Source of the DNA: Dyella sp. OK004
GTDB taxonomy: Bacteria; Pseudomonadota; Gammaproteobacteria; Xanthomonadales; Rhodanobacteraceae
Reading direction: 5' to 3'
NCBI RefSeq assembly: GCF_900114495.1
Contig: NZ_FOZI01000005.1
Span: forward strand, 62,001-126,000
DNA length: 64,000 nt
In this document: positions 55,257 to 63,803 of the stretch, piece by piece
How positions within the stretch are numbered: position 1 is the stretch's first letter
Layout of the letters: each line of letters opens with the position of its first letter
Made by a program: the position numbers and the translations under genes
Notes under the pieces: generated by a model
Databases searched by the model: none
What the model saw: only the letters and a program-made list of their open reading frames with translations
What the model was told of the DNA's origin: nothing

Positions 55257-56666
55257 TCAAATAGTGCCGATAGCAAGCCTGCTATTACGCCGCCCATAAG
55301 CGAAATACAGCACACACCCCAACAACAACCAAACCATAAACCGCACATAGGTAATCGTAGGCAACCCCCAAATCAACCAACACGAAAACCCCACCCCAAT
55401 CATCGGAATCACCGGCACCCAAGGTGTCCGAAACGGCCTATGCAACGCCGGCTGCCGCCACCGCAACACCGCCACCGCCGTACAAATCACGATAAACGCC
55501 CCCAACACACCGATATTCACCAACTTCGCCAACTCATTCAGCGGAAACAACCCCGAAGCCACCGCCGTAACTCCCCCAAGCAACACCGTCGAACGATGCG
55601 GCGTCCGCCAGCGCGGATGCACCCCGGCGAACCACGCCGGCAACAGCCCATCACGTCCCAGACTGAAACCGATGCGCGCACCCGCCATCAGATTGGCGAA
55701 GATCACGCTGGTGATACCGCAGACCGAAGCCAGCGAGATCACCACCATCACCCACGGCAGGCCAATCTGGATAAAGGCACCAGCCACCGGTGCCGCATTG
55801 TCCAGCGTGGTGTACGGCACGATGCCGGTAAGCACCAGGCAGATGGCGAAATACAACAGCATGGCGATACCCAGCGAGAGCAGCACCGCGCGCGGCAGAT
55901 CGCGCTGCGGGTTGCGCGATTCCTCGGCGGCCGTGGTCAGCATGTCGTAGCCAAACACTGCGAAGAACACCACGGCCGCGCCGGTCACCACGCCGTGCAT
56001 GCCGAACGGCATGAAGGGATGCCAGCGTTCCGGTTTCACATAAGCCGCACCAGCGATCACGATTAGTGCGGCGCCGGCGATCTTGATCGCGACAATCAAG
56101 GTGTTGAAGCGCGCGCCCCATTCCATGCGCATGGCAAGCAGGGCAGTAATGGCAAGCGAGATCAGGATCGCGGGCAGATTCACCACGCATCCCGGCGCGC
56201 TACCCCATGCCCCTCGCGCCCATACCGGCAAAGGAATGCCGAAAGCATCCAGCAACGCCTGCGCATAGCCCGACCAGCCAACGGCTACCACCGCCGCGAT
56301 CAACGCGTATTCCAGCAATAGATCCCAGCCGATGATCCATCCGGCGAATTCGCCGAGCACCGCATAGCCATAGGTGTAGGCACTGCCGGAAACCGGGATC
56401 AATCCGGCGAACTCGGCGTAGCAGAGTGCGGCGGCCGCGCTGGCAATGCCGGCGATCAGGAATGAGATCAGCACCGCTGGCCCGGCTTGCGTCGCGGCGA
56501 CGGTACCGGTCAGCACGAAGATGCCGACGCCGATAATGCCGCCCAATCCGATGGCGGTGAGCTGCCACAGGCCGAGCACACGGCGCAATCCGCTGCCGCC
56601 TTTCGCAGCCTCGCCCTGCAAGGTTTCCACCGGCTTGCGCCGTGCCATGTCGTTGATCAGGCCCAT
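55257..56666 (-). CDS. APC-superfamily amino acid permease
   Basis: A 469-residue inner membrane protein with about 12 helices. The N-terminal helix pair contains GLGGIIGVGIFVLTGTVAA, the substrate-binding unwound helix of cationic/branched amino-acid transporters, and FFAVFGYDMLTTAAEESRNPQRDLPRA is the family's TM6-7 region. The order of motifs fits the CAT/YfnA subgroup, with no substrate shown. GGAGGA lies five bases before ATG 56666. The gene is downstream of the DUF885 peptidase gene, with 53 bases between, so import of amino acids or small peptides released in the same locus is a reasonable inference. Confidence 0.9.
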   Translation of the reverse strand: MGLINDMARRKPVETLQGEAAKGGSGLRRVLGLWQLTAIGLGGIIGVGIFVLTGTVAATQAGPAVLISFLIAGIASAAAALCYAEFAGLIPVSGSAYTYGYAVLGEFAGWIIGWDLLLEYALIAAVVAVGWSGYAQALLDAFGIPLPVWARGAWGSAPGCVVNLPAILISLAITALLAMRMEWGARFNTLIVAIKIAGAALIVIAGAAYVKPERWHPFMPFGMHGVVTGAAVVFFAVFGYDMLTTAAEESRNPQRDLPRAVLLSLGIAMLLYFAICLVLTGIVPYTTLDNAAPVAGAFIQIGLPWVMVVISLASVCGITSVIFANLMAGARIGFSLGRDGLLPAWFAGVHPRWRTPHRSTVLLGGVTAVASGLFPLNELAKLVNIGVLGAFIVICTAVAVLRWRQPALHRPFRTPWVPVIPMIGVGFSCWLIWGLPTITYVRFMVWLLLGCVLYFAYGRRNSRLAIGTI

Positions 56667-56719
56667 CGGTTCCTCCCCGGAACAGCGTGTAGTTTTGTCG
56701 TTGTGTTCCCTGAAGCTGC

Positions 56720-58477
56720 TTATTTCTCCTGCGCGTACGGCGACTTGCCGCCATCCGCGATGAACTTGTCCACCTGTTGCTGCAACACCGGCAGTGGCAC
56801 CGAGCCCAGCGACAGCACGGTGTCGTGGAAGGCGCGGATGTCGAAGCGTTCGCCCAGCGCTTTTTCGGCTCTGGCGCGCGCGTCGACGATGGCCAGCTCG
56901 CCGAGGTAATAGGACAGCGCCTGGCCGGGCCACGCGATGTAGCGATCCACTTCGGTCTCGATCTCGTGTTCGCTCAGCGCGGTGTGATCGCGCATATAGG
57001 CCTGCGCCTGTTCGCGCGTCCAACCGAGGTGATGGATGCCGGTATCCACCACCAGCCGGCAGGCGCGCCACATCTGGTAACTCAGATAACCGAAGCGGTC
57101 GTACGGCGTGTCGTACATCTCCATCTCCACGCCCAGGCGCTCGGCATACAGCGCCCAACCTTCGCCATAGGCGGAGATGTAGGTGTAGCGACGGAAATCG
57201 GGCAGGCCTTCGTGTTCGGCGGCAAGCGGCATCTGCATGGCGTGGCCGGGCGCGGATTCATGCAAGGTGAGCGCGGTCAGCGAATACAGCGGGCGCGAGG
57301 GCAGGTCGTAGGTGTTCACGAGATAGATGCCGGGACCGCCGCGGCCGCCGGTATAAAACGGCGCTAGATCCGCGGGCACCGGTTCGATCGCGAAGCGCTG
57401 GCGCGGCAGGCGGCCGATATAGCGGCCGATCTTGCCGTCTACGCGCTTGGCGATCCATGCCGCATCCTTGAGTAGTTCCTCGCCGCTCTTCGGATAGAAC
57501 TTCGGGTCGGTGCGAAGGTAATGCAGGAATTCCGGGAAGCTGCCTTTGAAGCCGCTGTCGTGGATGGTCTGGTCCATCTCCTGGCGGATGCGCGCGACTT
57601 CTTTCAGCCCGAGCTGGTGGATGGCCTCGGGGCTCATATCCAGCGTGGTGAACTCGCGGATCTGCGCACGGTAGAACGCTTTGCCGTCCGGCATCGATTC
57701 GGCGGCAAGGGTGTTGCGCGCCTGCTTCATGTAGGTGTTACGCATGAAGTCGAGCAGTTTGGCGTAGGCGGGTATGACCGAACGCTGGATCGTTTCTCGG
57801 CCCTGTGCGCGCAATTGCGCCTGCACGTTGGCCGGGATCTGCTCCGGCATGCGGCGGAACGGGGTGTAGAACAGGTTGTCGTCGCCCTTGGCATCGACCA
57901 CATCGGCAATCGATTGATCGCGGCCGGTCAGCGTCACGCGCGGCACGCTGAAGCCGCGAGTGAGGCCTGCGCGCATGTTCGCGATCTGTTCGTCGAAGTA
58001 GCGTGGGATATCGTTCAACTGCCGAATGTAGCGCCGGTATTCGTCTGCAGTGCGCAGCGGATGCCGTGCGGTGAAGCCGAGGTTGGTCCAGAACGCGGTG
58101 TCGCTGTTGAACGGCATTTCCCAGGTATGGAAGTGCTGGTCGGCCAGCAGGGTTTCGATCTGATTCCGATAGACCGCGTAGTTGACGGGATCATCGCCAT
58201 GCAGCTGGGCCGGCGAAATCGCATCGAGTTTCTTCAGCACCTCGGTCCAGTAGCGCTCGCGTTCCGCCTGCGTGGCCGCGTCGACCTTGGGCAGATGATC
58301 AGCAGCTTCGCCCTGGCTGTCTTCGTCATCCTCGCCTTTGAACTGCACCTGGCGCCATGCCCATTCCTGTGTATAGACGGCGCGGAAGCGGGTGCCGGCA
58401 TCGTCGGCTGCGTGCGCCTGCAGGGAGGCGATGGCGAGGCAGGCGGTACAGCCCAGGCTGACAATCAACTTGTTCAT
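56720..58477 (-). CDS. DUF885-family putative metallopeptidase, secreted
   Basis: A 585-residue protein with a signal peptide ending AHA-A at residue 23. The most conserved part is LHESAPGHAMQ (His406, Glu407, His412), a HExxxxH-like zinc site typical of DUF885, followed by SAYGEGWALYAE (the glutamate of which is another likely ligand) and YLGELAIV. Relatives behave as periplasmic zinc peptidases or carboxypeptidase-like enzymes. The mature protein is mostly helical. ATG 58477 lies just 18 bases after a REP element. Its substrate is unknown; context suggests breakdown of proline-rich peptides. Confidence 0.88.
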   Translation of the reverse strand: MNKLIVSLGCTACLAIASLQAHAADDAGTRFRAVYTQEWAWRQVQFKGEDDEDSQGEAADHLPKVDAATQAERERYWTEVLKKLDAISPAQLHGDDPVNYAVYRNQIETLLADQHFHTWEMPFNSDTAFWTNLGFTARHPLRTADEYRRYIRQLNDIPRYFDEQIANMRAGLTRGFSVPRVTLTGRDQSIADVVDAKGDDNLFYTPFRRMPEQIPANVQAQLRAQGRETIQRSVIPAYAKLLDFMRNTYMKQARNTLAAESMPDGKAFYRAQIREFTTLDMSPEAIHQLGLKEVARIRQEMDQTIHDSGFKGSFPEFLHYLRTDPKFYPKSGEELLKDAAWIAKRVDGKIGRYIGRLPRQRFAIEPVPADLAPFYTGGRGGPGIYLVNTYDLPSRPLYSLTALTLHESAPGHAMQMPLAAEHEGLPDFRRYTYISAYGEGWALYAERLGVEMEMYDTPYDRFGYLSYQMWRACRLVVDTGIHHLGWTREQAQAYMRDHTALSEHEIETEVDRYIAWPGQALSYYLGELAIVDARARAEKALGERFDIRAFHDTVLSLGSVPLPVLQQQVDKFIADGGKSPYAQEK

Positions 58478-58494
58478 GGCGCGTCCAATCTCGC

Positions 58495-58556
58495 GTAGGA
58501 GCGCACCCTGTGCGCGATGGAGGTGGGGAGGTGTCGCCCACACGGTGGGCTCCTAC
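58495..58556. repeat. REP pair filling the gap between M24 and DUF885 genes
   Basis: A GTAG-headed unit GTAGGAGCGCACCCTGTGCG (58495 on) with its internal GCGCAC/GTGCGC hairpin faces an inverted unit whose complement reads GTAGGAGCCCACCGTGTGGG (ending 58556). The two are related but not identical. The element leaves only 10 bases to the M24 stop and 17 to the DUF885 start, and so divides what would otherwise be one operon. Confidence 0.75.
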
Positions 58557-58566
58557 ATGGGTTCTC

Positions 58567-59775
58567 TCAGGCGAAGGGCTGGTCGATGGCGGGCGAGGGC
58601 GGCGTGAACCAGGCGGCGCCGTCCTCGGTGACATAGAAGTGGTCTTCCAGGCGCACGCCGAAGCGATCTGGCACCACGATCATCGGTTCGTTGCTGCAGC
58701 ACATGCCGGGTTGCAGCGCGGTCTGGTCGCCGCGCACCAGGTATGGCGTTTCATGGATGCTCAGGCCGCAGCCGTGGCCGGTGCGATGCGGGATGCCCGG
58801 GAGTCGATAGTCGGGACCCAGGCCCGCGCGTTCGACCACGGCACGCGCAGCGGCATCCACGCTTTCGCACGTGACGCCGGGGCGGATGGCTTCGAACGCC
58901 GCGCGTTGCGCCGCCTGTTCCAGTTCCCAGATACGTGCCTGCTCCGCATCCGCCTGGCCGAAGATATAAGTGCGCGTGATGTCAGAGTGGTAACCCTGCA
59001 CCGTGCAGCCGGTGTCGATCAGCACCAACTCGTTCTCGGCCAGGTACTGCTCGCCGGGGATGCCGTGCGGAAAAGCAGTGACATGGCCGAACTGCACGAT
59101 GCAAAAAGTGGAGCCGTTGTCGGCGCCCATGGCCCGATGGGCATCGTCGATGAAGCGCACCAGCTCGGTACGGCTGATGCCTTCGCGCATGAGGCCAGCG
59201 GCCAGCCGATGTACCTGCAGGGTCATCGCGGTGGCCTGTTTCATCAGCGCCAGTTCGCTTTGCGACTTGCACATGCGGCAGCCATCGACGATGGCGCTCG
59301 CATCGCTCAACGGTTTGCCGCCCAGCACAGTGCGCAGCCGCTCGGCGACCACATAGGGCGCGGCGGGATCGAGCGCGAGGCTGCCGGCGCCGCGTTCGCG
59401 CAATGCATCGGCTACCAGTTGCTGCGGGTTCTCGTGTTCTTCCCACAAGCGCACGTCCGCGGGGATACGCAGCACGGCGGCGAGCGAGCCCGCCTCAAAG
59501 CCGGGGCAGATCACTATCGGATCGCCGCTGGCGGTGAGCAGCATGCCGACCAGGCGTTCGCTGGCGCCCCAGGCCACACCGGTGAAATAGCGCAGCGAGG
59601 TGCCGGCGGTGATCAGCACGGCGTCGACGCGTTGCTCGCGCAGCAATGCGCGGGCGCGTTCCAGCCGCCGCAGGTATTCATCGGCGCCGATGACTGGCGC
59701 GGGCGTGGACCAGGGTTTCAGGCTGGCTTGGGCCTGTGCGATATCGAGGCCGCCGATCTGCCGGCTGGATGTCAT
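58567..59775 (-). CDS. M24-family Xaa-Pro-type metallopeptidase
   Basis: A 402-residue pita-bread peptidase. All five metal ligands are visible: Asp254 and Asp265 (VLIDTG and YHSDITR), His334 (RTGHGCG), Glu363 (SNEPM) and Glu377 (RLEDHF). The N-terminal creatinase-like domain covers about 30-165. Such enzymes cut next to proline. It has no signal peptide, so it acts in the cytosol. The ATG overlaps the dehydrogenase stop by four bases, so it belongs to the hydroxyproline operon, where releasing proline or hydroxyproline from short imported peptides would fit. Confidence 0.93.
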   Translation of the reverse strand: MTSSRQIGGLDIAQAQASLKPWSTPAPVIGADEYLRRLERARALLREQRVDAVLITAGTSLRYFTGVAWGASERLVGMLLTASGDPIVICPGFEAGSLAAVLRIPADVRLWEEHENPQQLVADALRERGAGSLALDPAAPYVVAERLRTVLGGKPLSDASAIVDGCRMCKSQSELALMKQATAMTLQVHRLAAGLMREGISRTELVRFIDDAHRAMGADNGSTFCIVQFGHVTAFPHGIPGEQYLAENELVLIDTGCTVQGYHSDITRTYIFGQADAEQARIWELEQAAQRAAFEAIRPGVTCESVDAAARAVVERAGLGPDYRLPGIPHRTGHGCGLSIHETPYLVRGDQTALQPGMCCSNEPMIVVPDRFGVRLEDHFYVTEDGAAWFTPPSPAIDQPFA

Positions 59776-61367
59776 GCCTTGGCTCCATGATCGAGATCGT
59801 CGATGCACCAGCAGCCGTCGATGCAGCGCGCGACGCCGCCCGGATTGTGGTCGCGCAGCTCCGCCGGTAGTTGCTGGTCGGGTACGTGGTCATAGCAATG
59901 CAGGGCGGTGAAGCGGCGGATCGCCGACGGCATGCCGACCGCGGTAAAGCCCGGGTGGCCGGTGCTGGGATAAGGGCCGCCGTGATTCATGGCCGGGCTC
60001 ACTGCCACGCCGGTCGGCATGCGATTGCCGATCAGGCGGCCGACGCGCGGACGCAGGGCATGGGCGACCACGGACCAGGTTTCCTCGTCGCTGCCGTCGG
60101 TGGCGGAGTAAAGCGTGCCAGTGAGGTTGCCTTCGAAGGCCGCGGCCACCAGCGCCATCTGCGCGACGTCGTTCACGCGCACCAGCAGGCTGGCCGGGCC
60201 AAAGGCTTCGGTCTGTAACGCGTTCGGCTTGCGCAGGAACTGTTCCGCATCCACGCTCAGCAGGGTCGGTGCATGGCGATAGCCCGGCGTCGCGGCTTCA
60301 CCGCCAGCGAGGACGTGAGCTCCGGCAGCGCGCAGGCCGGCGATGCCGTTTTGCAAATGCTCCAGCACGCCGCGCGAGAACAGCACATTCGGCGCAGCGG
60401 CGGCGAAGTGCGCGGTGGCGGCAGCCACGAACGCATCGCCCGTTTCGCTGCGCGGCACGATCACCACGCCGGGGTTGGTGCAGAACTGACCGCTGCCCAT
60501 CGTGCAGGAAGCGAAGAACTCCTGCGCCAACGCGATGCCGCGTTCGGCCAGCGCGCCGGGCAACAGAAATACCGGATTGACGCTGGACAGCTCAACGTAG
60601 GCAGGAACACCCGCTGCGTCGGCTGCGGCTTTCAGTGCGAGGCCACCCGCACGGCTGCCGGTGAAGCCGATCGCGCCGAGGCGCGCATCGCCCGCGAGTT
60701 GCGCGCCGAGGCGGTGGTCGAAGTGATACAGCAGCTGCACCGACGCAGCCGGCAGGCCGGCCTTGTGCAAGGCGGCCTGCGCCACGCGCGCCAACCGTTC
60801 GCTGGTGGCGGGATGCGAGGGATGCGCCTTGGCGATCACCGGATTGCGCGCGGCGATGGCCGAGGCGAAATCGCTGCCCGCGATGGCGTTGAAGGCGAAC
60901 GGGAAATTGTTCGGCCCGAACACCAGCACGGGCTTGGACAGCGGCGCGTGATGCGAACGCAGATCGGCAGCGGTATCGATCACCGGCGATGTCCACGCGT
61001 AGCTGCGCACCGCCTTGGCGGCCTGGCGCAGCTGGCCGGTGGTGCGCGGCAATTCCACGGCAGCCAGGCGCGGCTGTTTCGGCAGCGCCGTCTCGGCATG
61101 CGCGAGTGCGACCAGCGCTTCGGCATCGGCTTCGATGCCATCGGCATAGGCTTCGAGGAAGGCGGCGATGCGCTCCGGTGGTGTGGCGGCGAGTTCATCC
61201 GCCACCGCTACCGCCGCGCGCAGCGCGGCTTCCACGTCGGCTGCGCCGACCACGGGGAACGCCGGGCCGATCGCTTCGCCGGTGTTGGGATCTTCGGCGC
61301 GAAGCGTCCCGACTAGCTCGCGTGGCAAGCGCCAGTCGCCCTCGATCAGCAGGGGCTGCACGTCCAT
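59772..61367 (-). CDS. Alpha-ketoglutaric semialdehyde dehydrogenase
   Basis: A 531-residue aldehyde dehydrogenase that would oxidise 2,5-dioxopentanoate to 2-oxoglutarate, the last step of hydroxyproline catabolism. Catalytic Cys296 lies in GSGQFCTNPG, the general base Glu259 in YVELSS, and the Asn of GPNNFPFAF (near 153) completes the site; the N-terminal motif FTGSRAGG is the coenzyme loop. The GQFCTNPG motif is typical of this sub-family, which prefers NADP. Orthologues in Pseudomonas and Sinorhizobium are called LhpG and HypH. It starts one base after the deaminase stop. Confidence 0.9.
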   Translation of the reverse strand: MDVQPLLIEGDWRLPRELVGTLRAEDPNTGEAIGPAFPVVGAADVEAALRAAVAVADELAATPPERIAAFLEAYADGIEADAEALVALAHAETALPKQPRLAAVELPRTTGQLRQAAKAVRSYAWTSPVIDTAADLRSHHAPLSKPVLVFGPNNFPFAFNAIAGSDFASAIAARNPVIAKAHPSHPATSERLARVAQAALHKAGLPAASVQLLYHFDHRLGAQLAGDARLGAIGFTGSRAGGLALKAAADAAGVPAYVELSSVNPVFLLPGALAERGIALAQEFFASCTMGSGQFCTNPGVVIVPRSETGDAFVAAATAHFAAAAPNVLFSRGVLEHLQNGIAGLRAAGAHVLAGGEAATPGYRHAPTLLSVDAEQFLRKPNALQTEAFGPASLLVRVNDVAQMALVAAAFEGNLTGTLYSATDGSDEETWSVVAHALRPRVGRLIGNRMPTGVAVSPAMNHGGPYPSTGHPGFTAVGMPSAIRRFTALHCYDHVPDQQLPAELRDHNPGGVARCIDGCWCIDDLDHGAKA

Positions 61368-61368
61368 G

Positions 61369-62274
61369 TCAAAGCGCCGGGGTATTGGCGATGGCGTGGT
61401 CGATCACTTTCAGCGCGGCCTCGCGTTCGGCGCCGGTGATGGCCAAGCGCGGTGCGCGCACACGCTCGTTGCCCAGGCCGACTTTGTCCTGCACGAGTTT
61501 GATCAGCTGCACAAACTTGGGCACGGTATCCAGGCGCAGCAGCGGCAGGAACCATGCATAGAGTTCGGCCGCCGCGTCGGCGCCGCCGTCGCGGGCCAGC
61601 TCGAACAACTTCACCGACTCCTTCGGATAGGCGTTGACCAGGCCGGCGATCCAGCCGCGCGCGCCCATGGCGACGCCTTCGACAATGGCATCGTCCATGC
61701 CTACCAGCAGTTCAAGGCGATTGCCGAGCAGCGAGCGGATGGCGGCGAAACGGCGTACATCGCCGGAGGATTCCTTCACCGCCTGCACATTGGGGAATTC
61801 GTGCGCGAGTTCGGCGATCTGCTCTGGCGAAAAATCGGTCTTGTAGGCGATGGGGTTGTTGTAGAGCATGCACGGCAGATCGGTGGCGGCGATCACCGCG
61901 CGCAGGTGCGCACCCATTTCGCGCCAGTCGGTGGAGTACACGTAGGGCGGCAGCACCATCAGGCCGGAGCAGCCGAGCGCTTTCGCTTCGCGCGCCAGGC
62001 GCACGGCTTCGTCAGTGGACAGTGCGGCGATGCCCGGGATCACCGGCGCGCGGCCGTCGAGTGCTCTCACCAAGGTGCGGATGATCGCCAGCTTTTCATC
62101 GAAGCTCAGCGTGGCCGCTTCGCCAAGTGAGCCGAGCGGCACGATGCCGGTACAGCCGCTGTCGATCAGCGTGCGGGCGTGTTCAGCGAGGAAGGCGTGG
62201 TCGACCTGGCCATCGGCGGTGAACGGCGTGGTGATGGCGGGAATCACACCGCGCCAGATGGAAGCGTTACTCAT
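61369..62274 (-). CDS. DHDPS-family deaminase (1-pyrroline-4-hydroxy-2-carboxylate deaminase)
   Basis: A 301-residue class I aldolase-like protein. The Schiff-base Lys167 lies in VQAVKESSGD, Tyr138 in LYNNP is the usual proton-relay tyrosine, and GSLGEAATLS (48-57) is the pyruvate-type binding loop. The surrounding genes mark it as the deaminase that converts 1-pyrroline-4-hydroxy-2-carboxylate to 2,5-dioxopentanoate and ammonia (named LhpC or HypD elsewhere) rather than a dihydrodipicolinate synthase. The start overlaps the oxidase stop by eight bases. Confidence 0.9.
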   Translation of the reverse strand: MSNASIWRGVIPAITTPFTADGQVDHAFLAEHARTLIDSGCTGIVPLGSLGEAATLSFDEKLAIIRTLVRALDGRAPVIPGIAALSTDEAVRLAREAKALGCSGLMVLPPYVYSTDWREMGAHLRAVIAATDLPCMLYNNPIAYKTDFSPEQIAELAHEFPNVQAVKESSGDVRRFAAIRSLLGNRLELLVGMDDAIVEGVAMGARGWIAGLVNAYPKESVKLFELARDGGADAAAELYAWFLPLLRLDTVPKFVQLIKLVQDKVGLGNERVRAPRLAITGAEREAALKVIDHAIANTPAL

Positions 62275-63565
62275 GATCGGCTACCTCGGTACTTATCGTC
62301 GGAAGGGGAAAAGTCGCCGCGCCCGCCAAGGTGGCGAGGCGTGCGGGAAACAGGGGCGGGCGGCTGCCGCTGCGGGAGAATCGGCCGAGCTCGGCCAGCA
62401 CGGTGCCGCAGATGCGGCCCTGGCATGCGCCCATGCCGCAGCGCGTGGCCAGCTTGGCGGCGCGGGCATCGCTGAAGCCGTCCAGCTCACCGAGCGTGAC
62501 GTCTTCGCAGCGGCAGATCAGCGTTTGCGCATCAGCGAGCTGATGCAGGCGCGGGTCGAGCGAAAAATGGGTGGCAAGCAGTTCGGCGAAGCCACGCGCC
62601 TTGTCGCGGCGCGGCAACAGCAGGTTGGCCGCGGCGGTATCGCCAACAGCCATATGGCCGGCGATGGCGCCTTCCAGTCGTGCCACCGCGAGTCCGCCGA
62701 TGCCGTTGGCTTCGCCCGCGGCGTAGATGCCAGCGACGCTGGTGCGCAGCGACGGATCGACTTGCACCTGCGGATGCGCGCTGCGCTGCACTGTCGCGCA
62801 TCCCAGCAGCTGTGCCAGTTCCACATTGGGCACTAGGCCATAGCCGACCGCGAGCAGATCGCAGTCGAGGCGGGTCGTGCCATGCGGCCCTTCGATATCC
62901 ACCGTGCGCAACGCGGCTTCGCCATGCGCGCTACGGACGAATGTGCCAAAGCGATACGGCACGCCGGCCAGTTGCGCACGAAGCGCAACCGCTTGAGTCG
63001 CGCGAGCCGGCCAGCGTAATAGCTGTCGCGCAAAGGCATGCACGCGCGCGACTGGCGCCTGTTCGTAAATGCCCTGCAATCGCGCGCCGTGCGCGCGCAG
63101 GGTCGCTGCCGCGGCCAACAGCAGCGGACCGCTGCCGGCGATCACTACGCGCTTGCCGGCGATCGGCCAGCCCTGTTTCACCAGCGCCTGCATGCCGCCG
63201 GCACCCGTCACGCCCGGCAAGGTCCAGCCGGGGAAGGGCAGCAACAGTTCGCGTGCGCCGGTGGCGAGAATTAGCGAGGTGTACGAAAGCAGTGAGCTGC
63301 CCTGTTGCGTTTCCACGCGCAGCGCGGATGGCTCGGCGGCGACAACTTGATGGTTGGTCAGCAACTCGACGCTACGCAATGCCGCGATAGCCTCGCGCGC
63401 GGCACGTGGTGCGGTGCGGCGCACGTCATGGCGCCATACCTGTCCGCCTGCGCGCGCCTGCGCGTCGATCAGGCCAACGCGTGCACCGCGGCTGGCGGCC
63501 GTCTGCGCGGCGGCAAGACCGGCAGGGCCGGCGCCGACGATCAGGACGTCGTAGCGCTCAGTCAT
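62267..63565 (-). CDS. FAD/NAD(P)-binding subunit of a D-hydroxyproline/opine dehydrogenase
   Basis: A 432-residue flavoprotein, alpha-type subunit. The FAD motif is VLIVGAGPAGLAAAQTAASRG (7-27), the second nucleotide motif is VVIAGSGPLLLAAAATLRAHG, and GIYAAGEANGIGG near residue 290 closes the FAD site. The C-terminal region has CRCEDVTLGEL and CGMGACQGRICG, four Cys of a BFD-type [2Fe-2S] cluster. This matches opine oxidase subunit A and the heteromeric D-hydroxyproline dehydrogenase. It overlaps both neighbours by eight bases. Confidence 0.9.
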   Translation of the reverse strand: MTERYDVLIVGAGPAGLAAAQTAASRGARVGLIDAQARAGGQVWRHDVRRTAPRAAREAIAALRSVELLTNHQVVAAEPSALRVETQQGSSLLSYTSLILATGARELLLPFPGWTLPGVTGAGGMQALVKQGWPIAGKRVVIAGSGPLLLAAAATLRAHGARLQGIYEQAPVARVHAFARQLLRWPARATQAVALRAQLAGVPYRFGTFVRSAHGEAALRTVDIEGPHGTTRLDCDLLAVGYGLVPNVELAQLLGCATVQRSAHPQVQVDPSLRTSVAGIYAAGEANGIGGLAVARLEGAIAGHMAVGDTAAANLLLPRRDKARGFAELLATHFSLDPRLHQLADAQTLICRCEDVTLGELDGFSDARAAKLATRCGMGACQGRICGTVLAELGRFSRSGSRPPLFPARLATLAGAATFPLPTISTEVADHE

Positions 63566-63803
63566 GGCAGTGCACCTGCATGCCTTCGCATGCCACGGTC
63601 ATGCATGCGCGCACATGCATCACGCCATCGATCCGCACGCGGCATTCGAAGCACACGCCCATGCCGCATAGCGGCGCACGTGGCGCGCCACTCACCGAAC
63701 TGCGGAAATGCAGGCCGACGTGCGCGATGGCAGCGGCCACGCTGGCGCCAGTCGGCACCTCTACGTCCTGCCCATCGATGCTGAGGCGAACGATGTCGCT
63801 CAT
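63558..63803 (-). CDS. [2Fe-2S] ferredoxin-like subunit of the D-hydroxyproline/opine dehydrogenase
   Basis: An 81-residue protein with four Cys at 46, 51, 54 and 67 (CGMGVCFEC then RACM), the plant-type [2Fe-2S] pattern of the small subunit. It would pass electrons between the two FAD subunits. Its ATG overlaps the stop of the upstream gene by four bases (ATGA), and its stop overlaps the downstream gene by eight. The small size and position between the two flavoprotein genes match the gamma subunit of the heterotrimeric enzyme. Confidence 0.92.
   Translation of the reverse strand: MSDIVRLSIDGQDVEVPTGASVAAAIAHVGLHFRSSVSGAPRAPLCGMGVCFECRVRIDGVMHVRACMTVACEGMQVHCHD

Noticed and set aside
61369-62274. 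Dihydrodipicolinate synthase (lysine synthesis)
   Set aside because: The fold is the same, but the tight operon with a semialdehyde dehydrogenase and a D-amino-acid-type dehydrogenase points to hydroxyproline breakdown.
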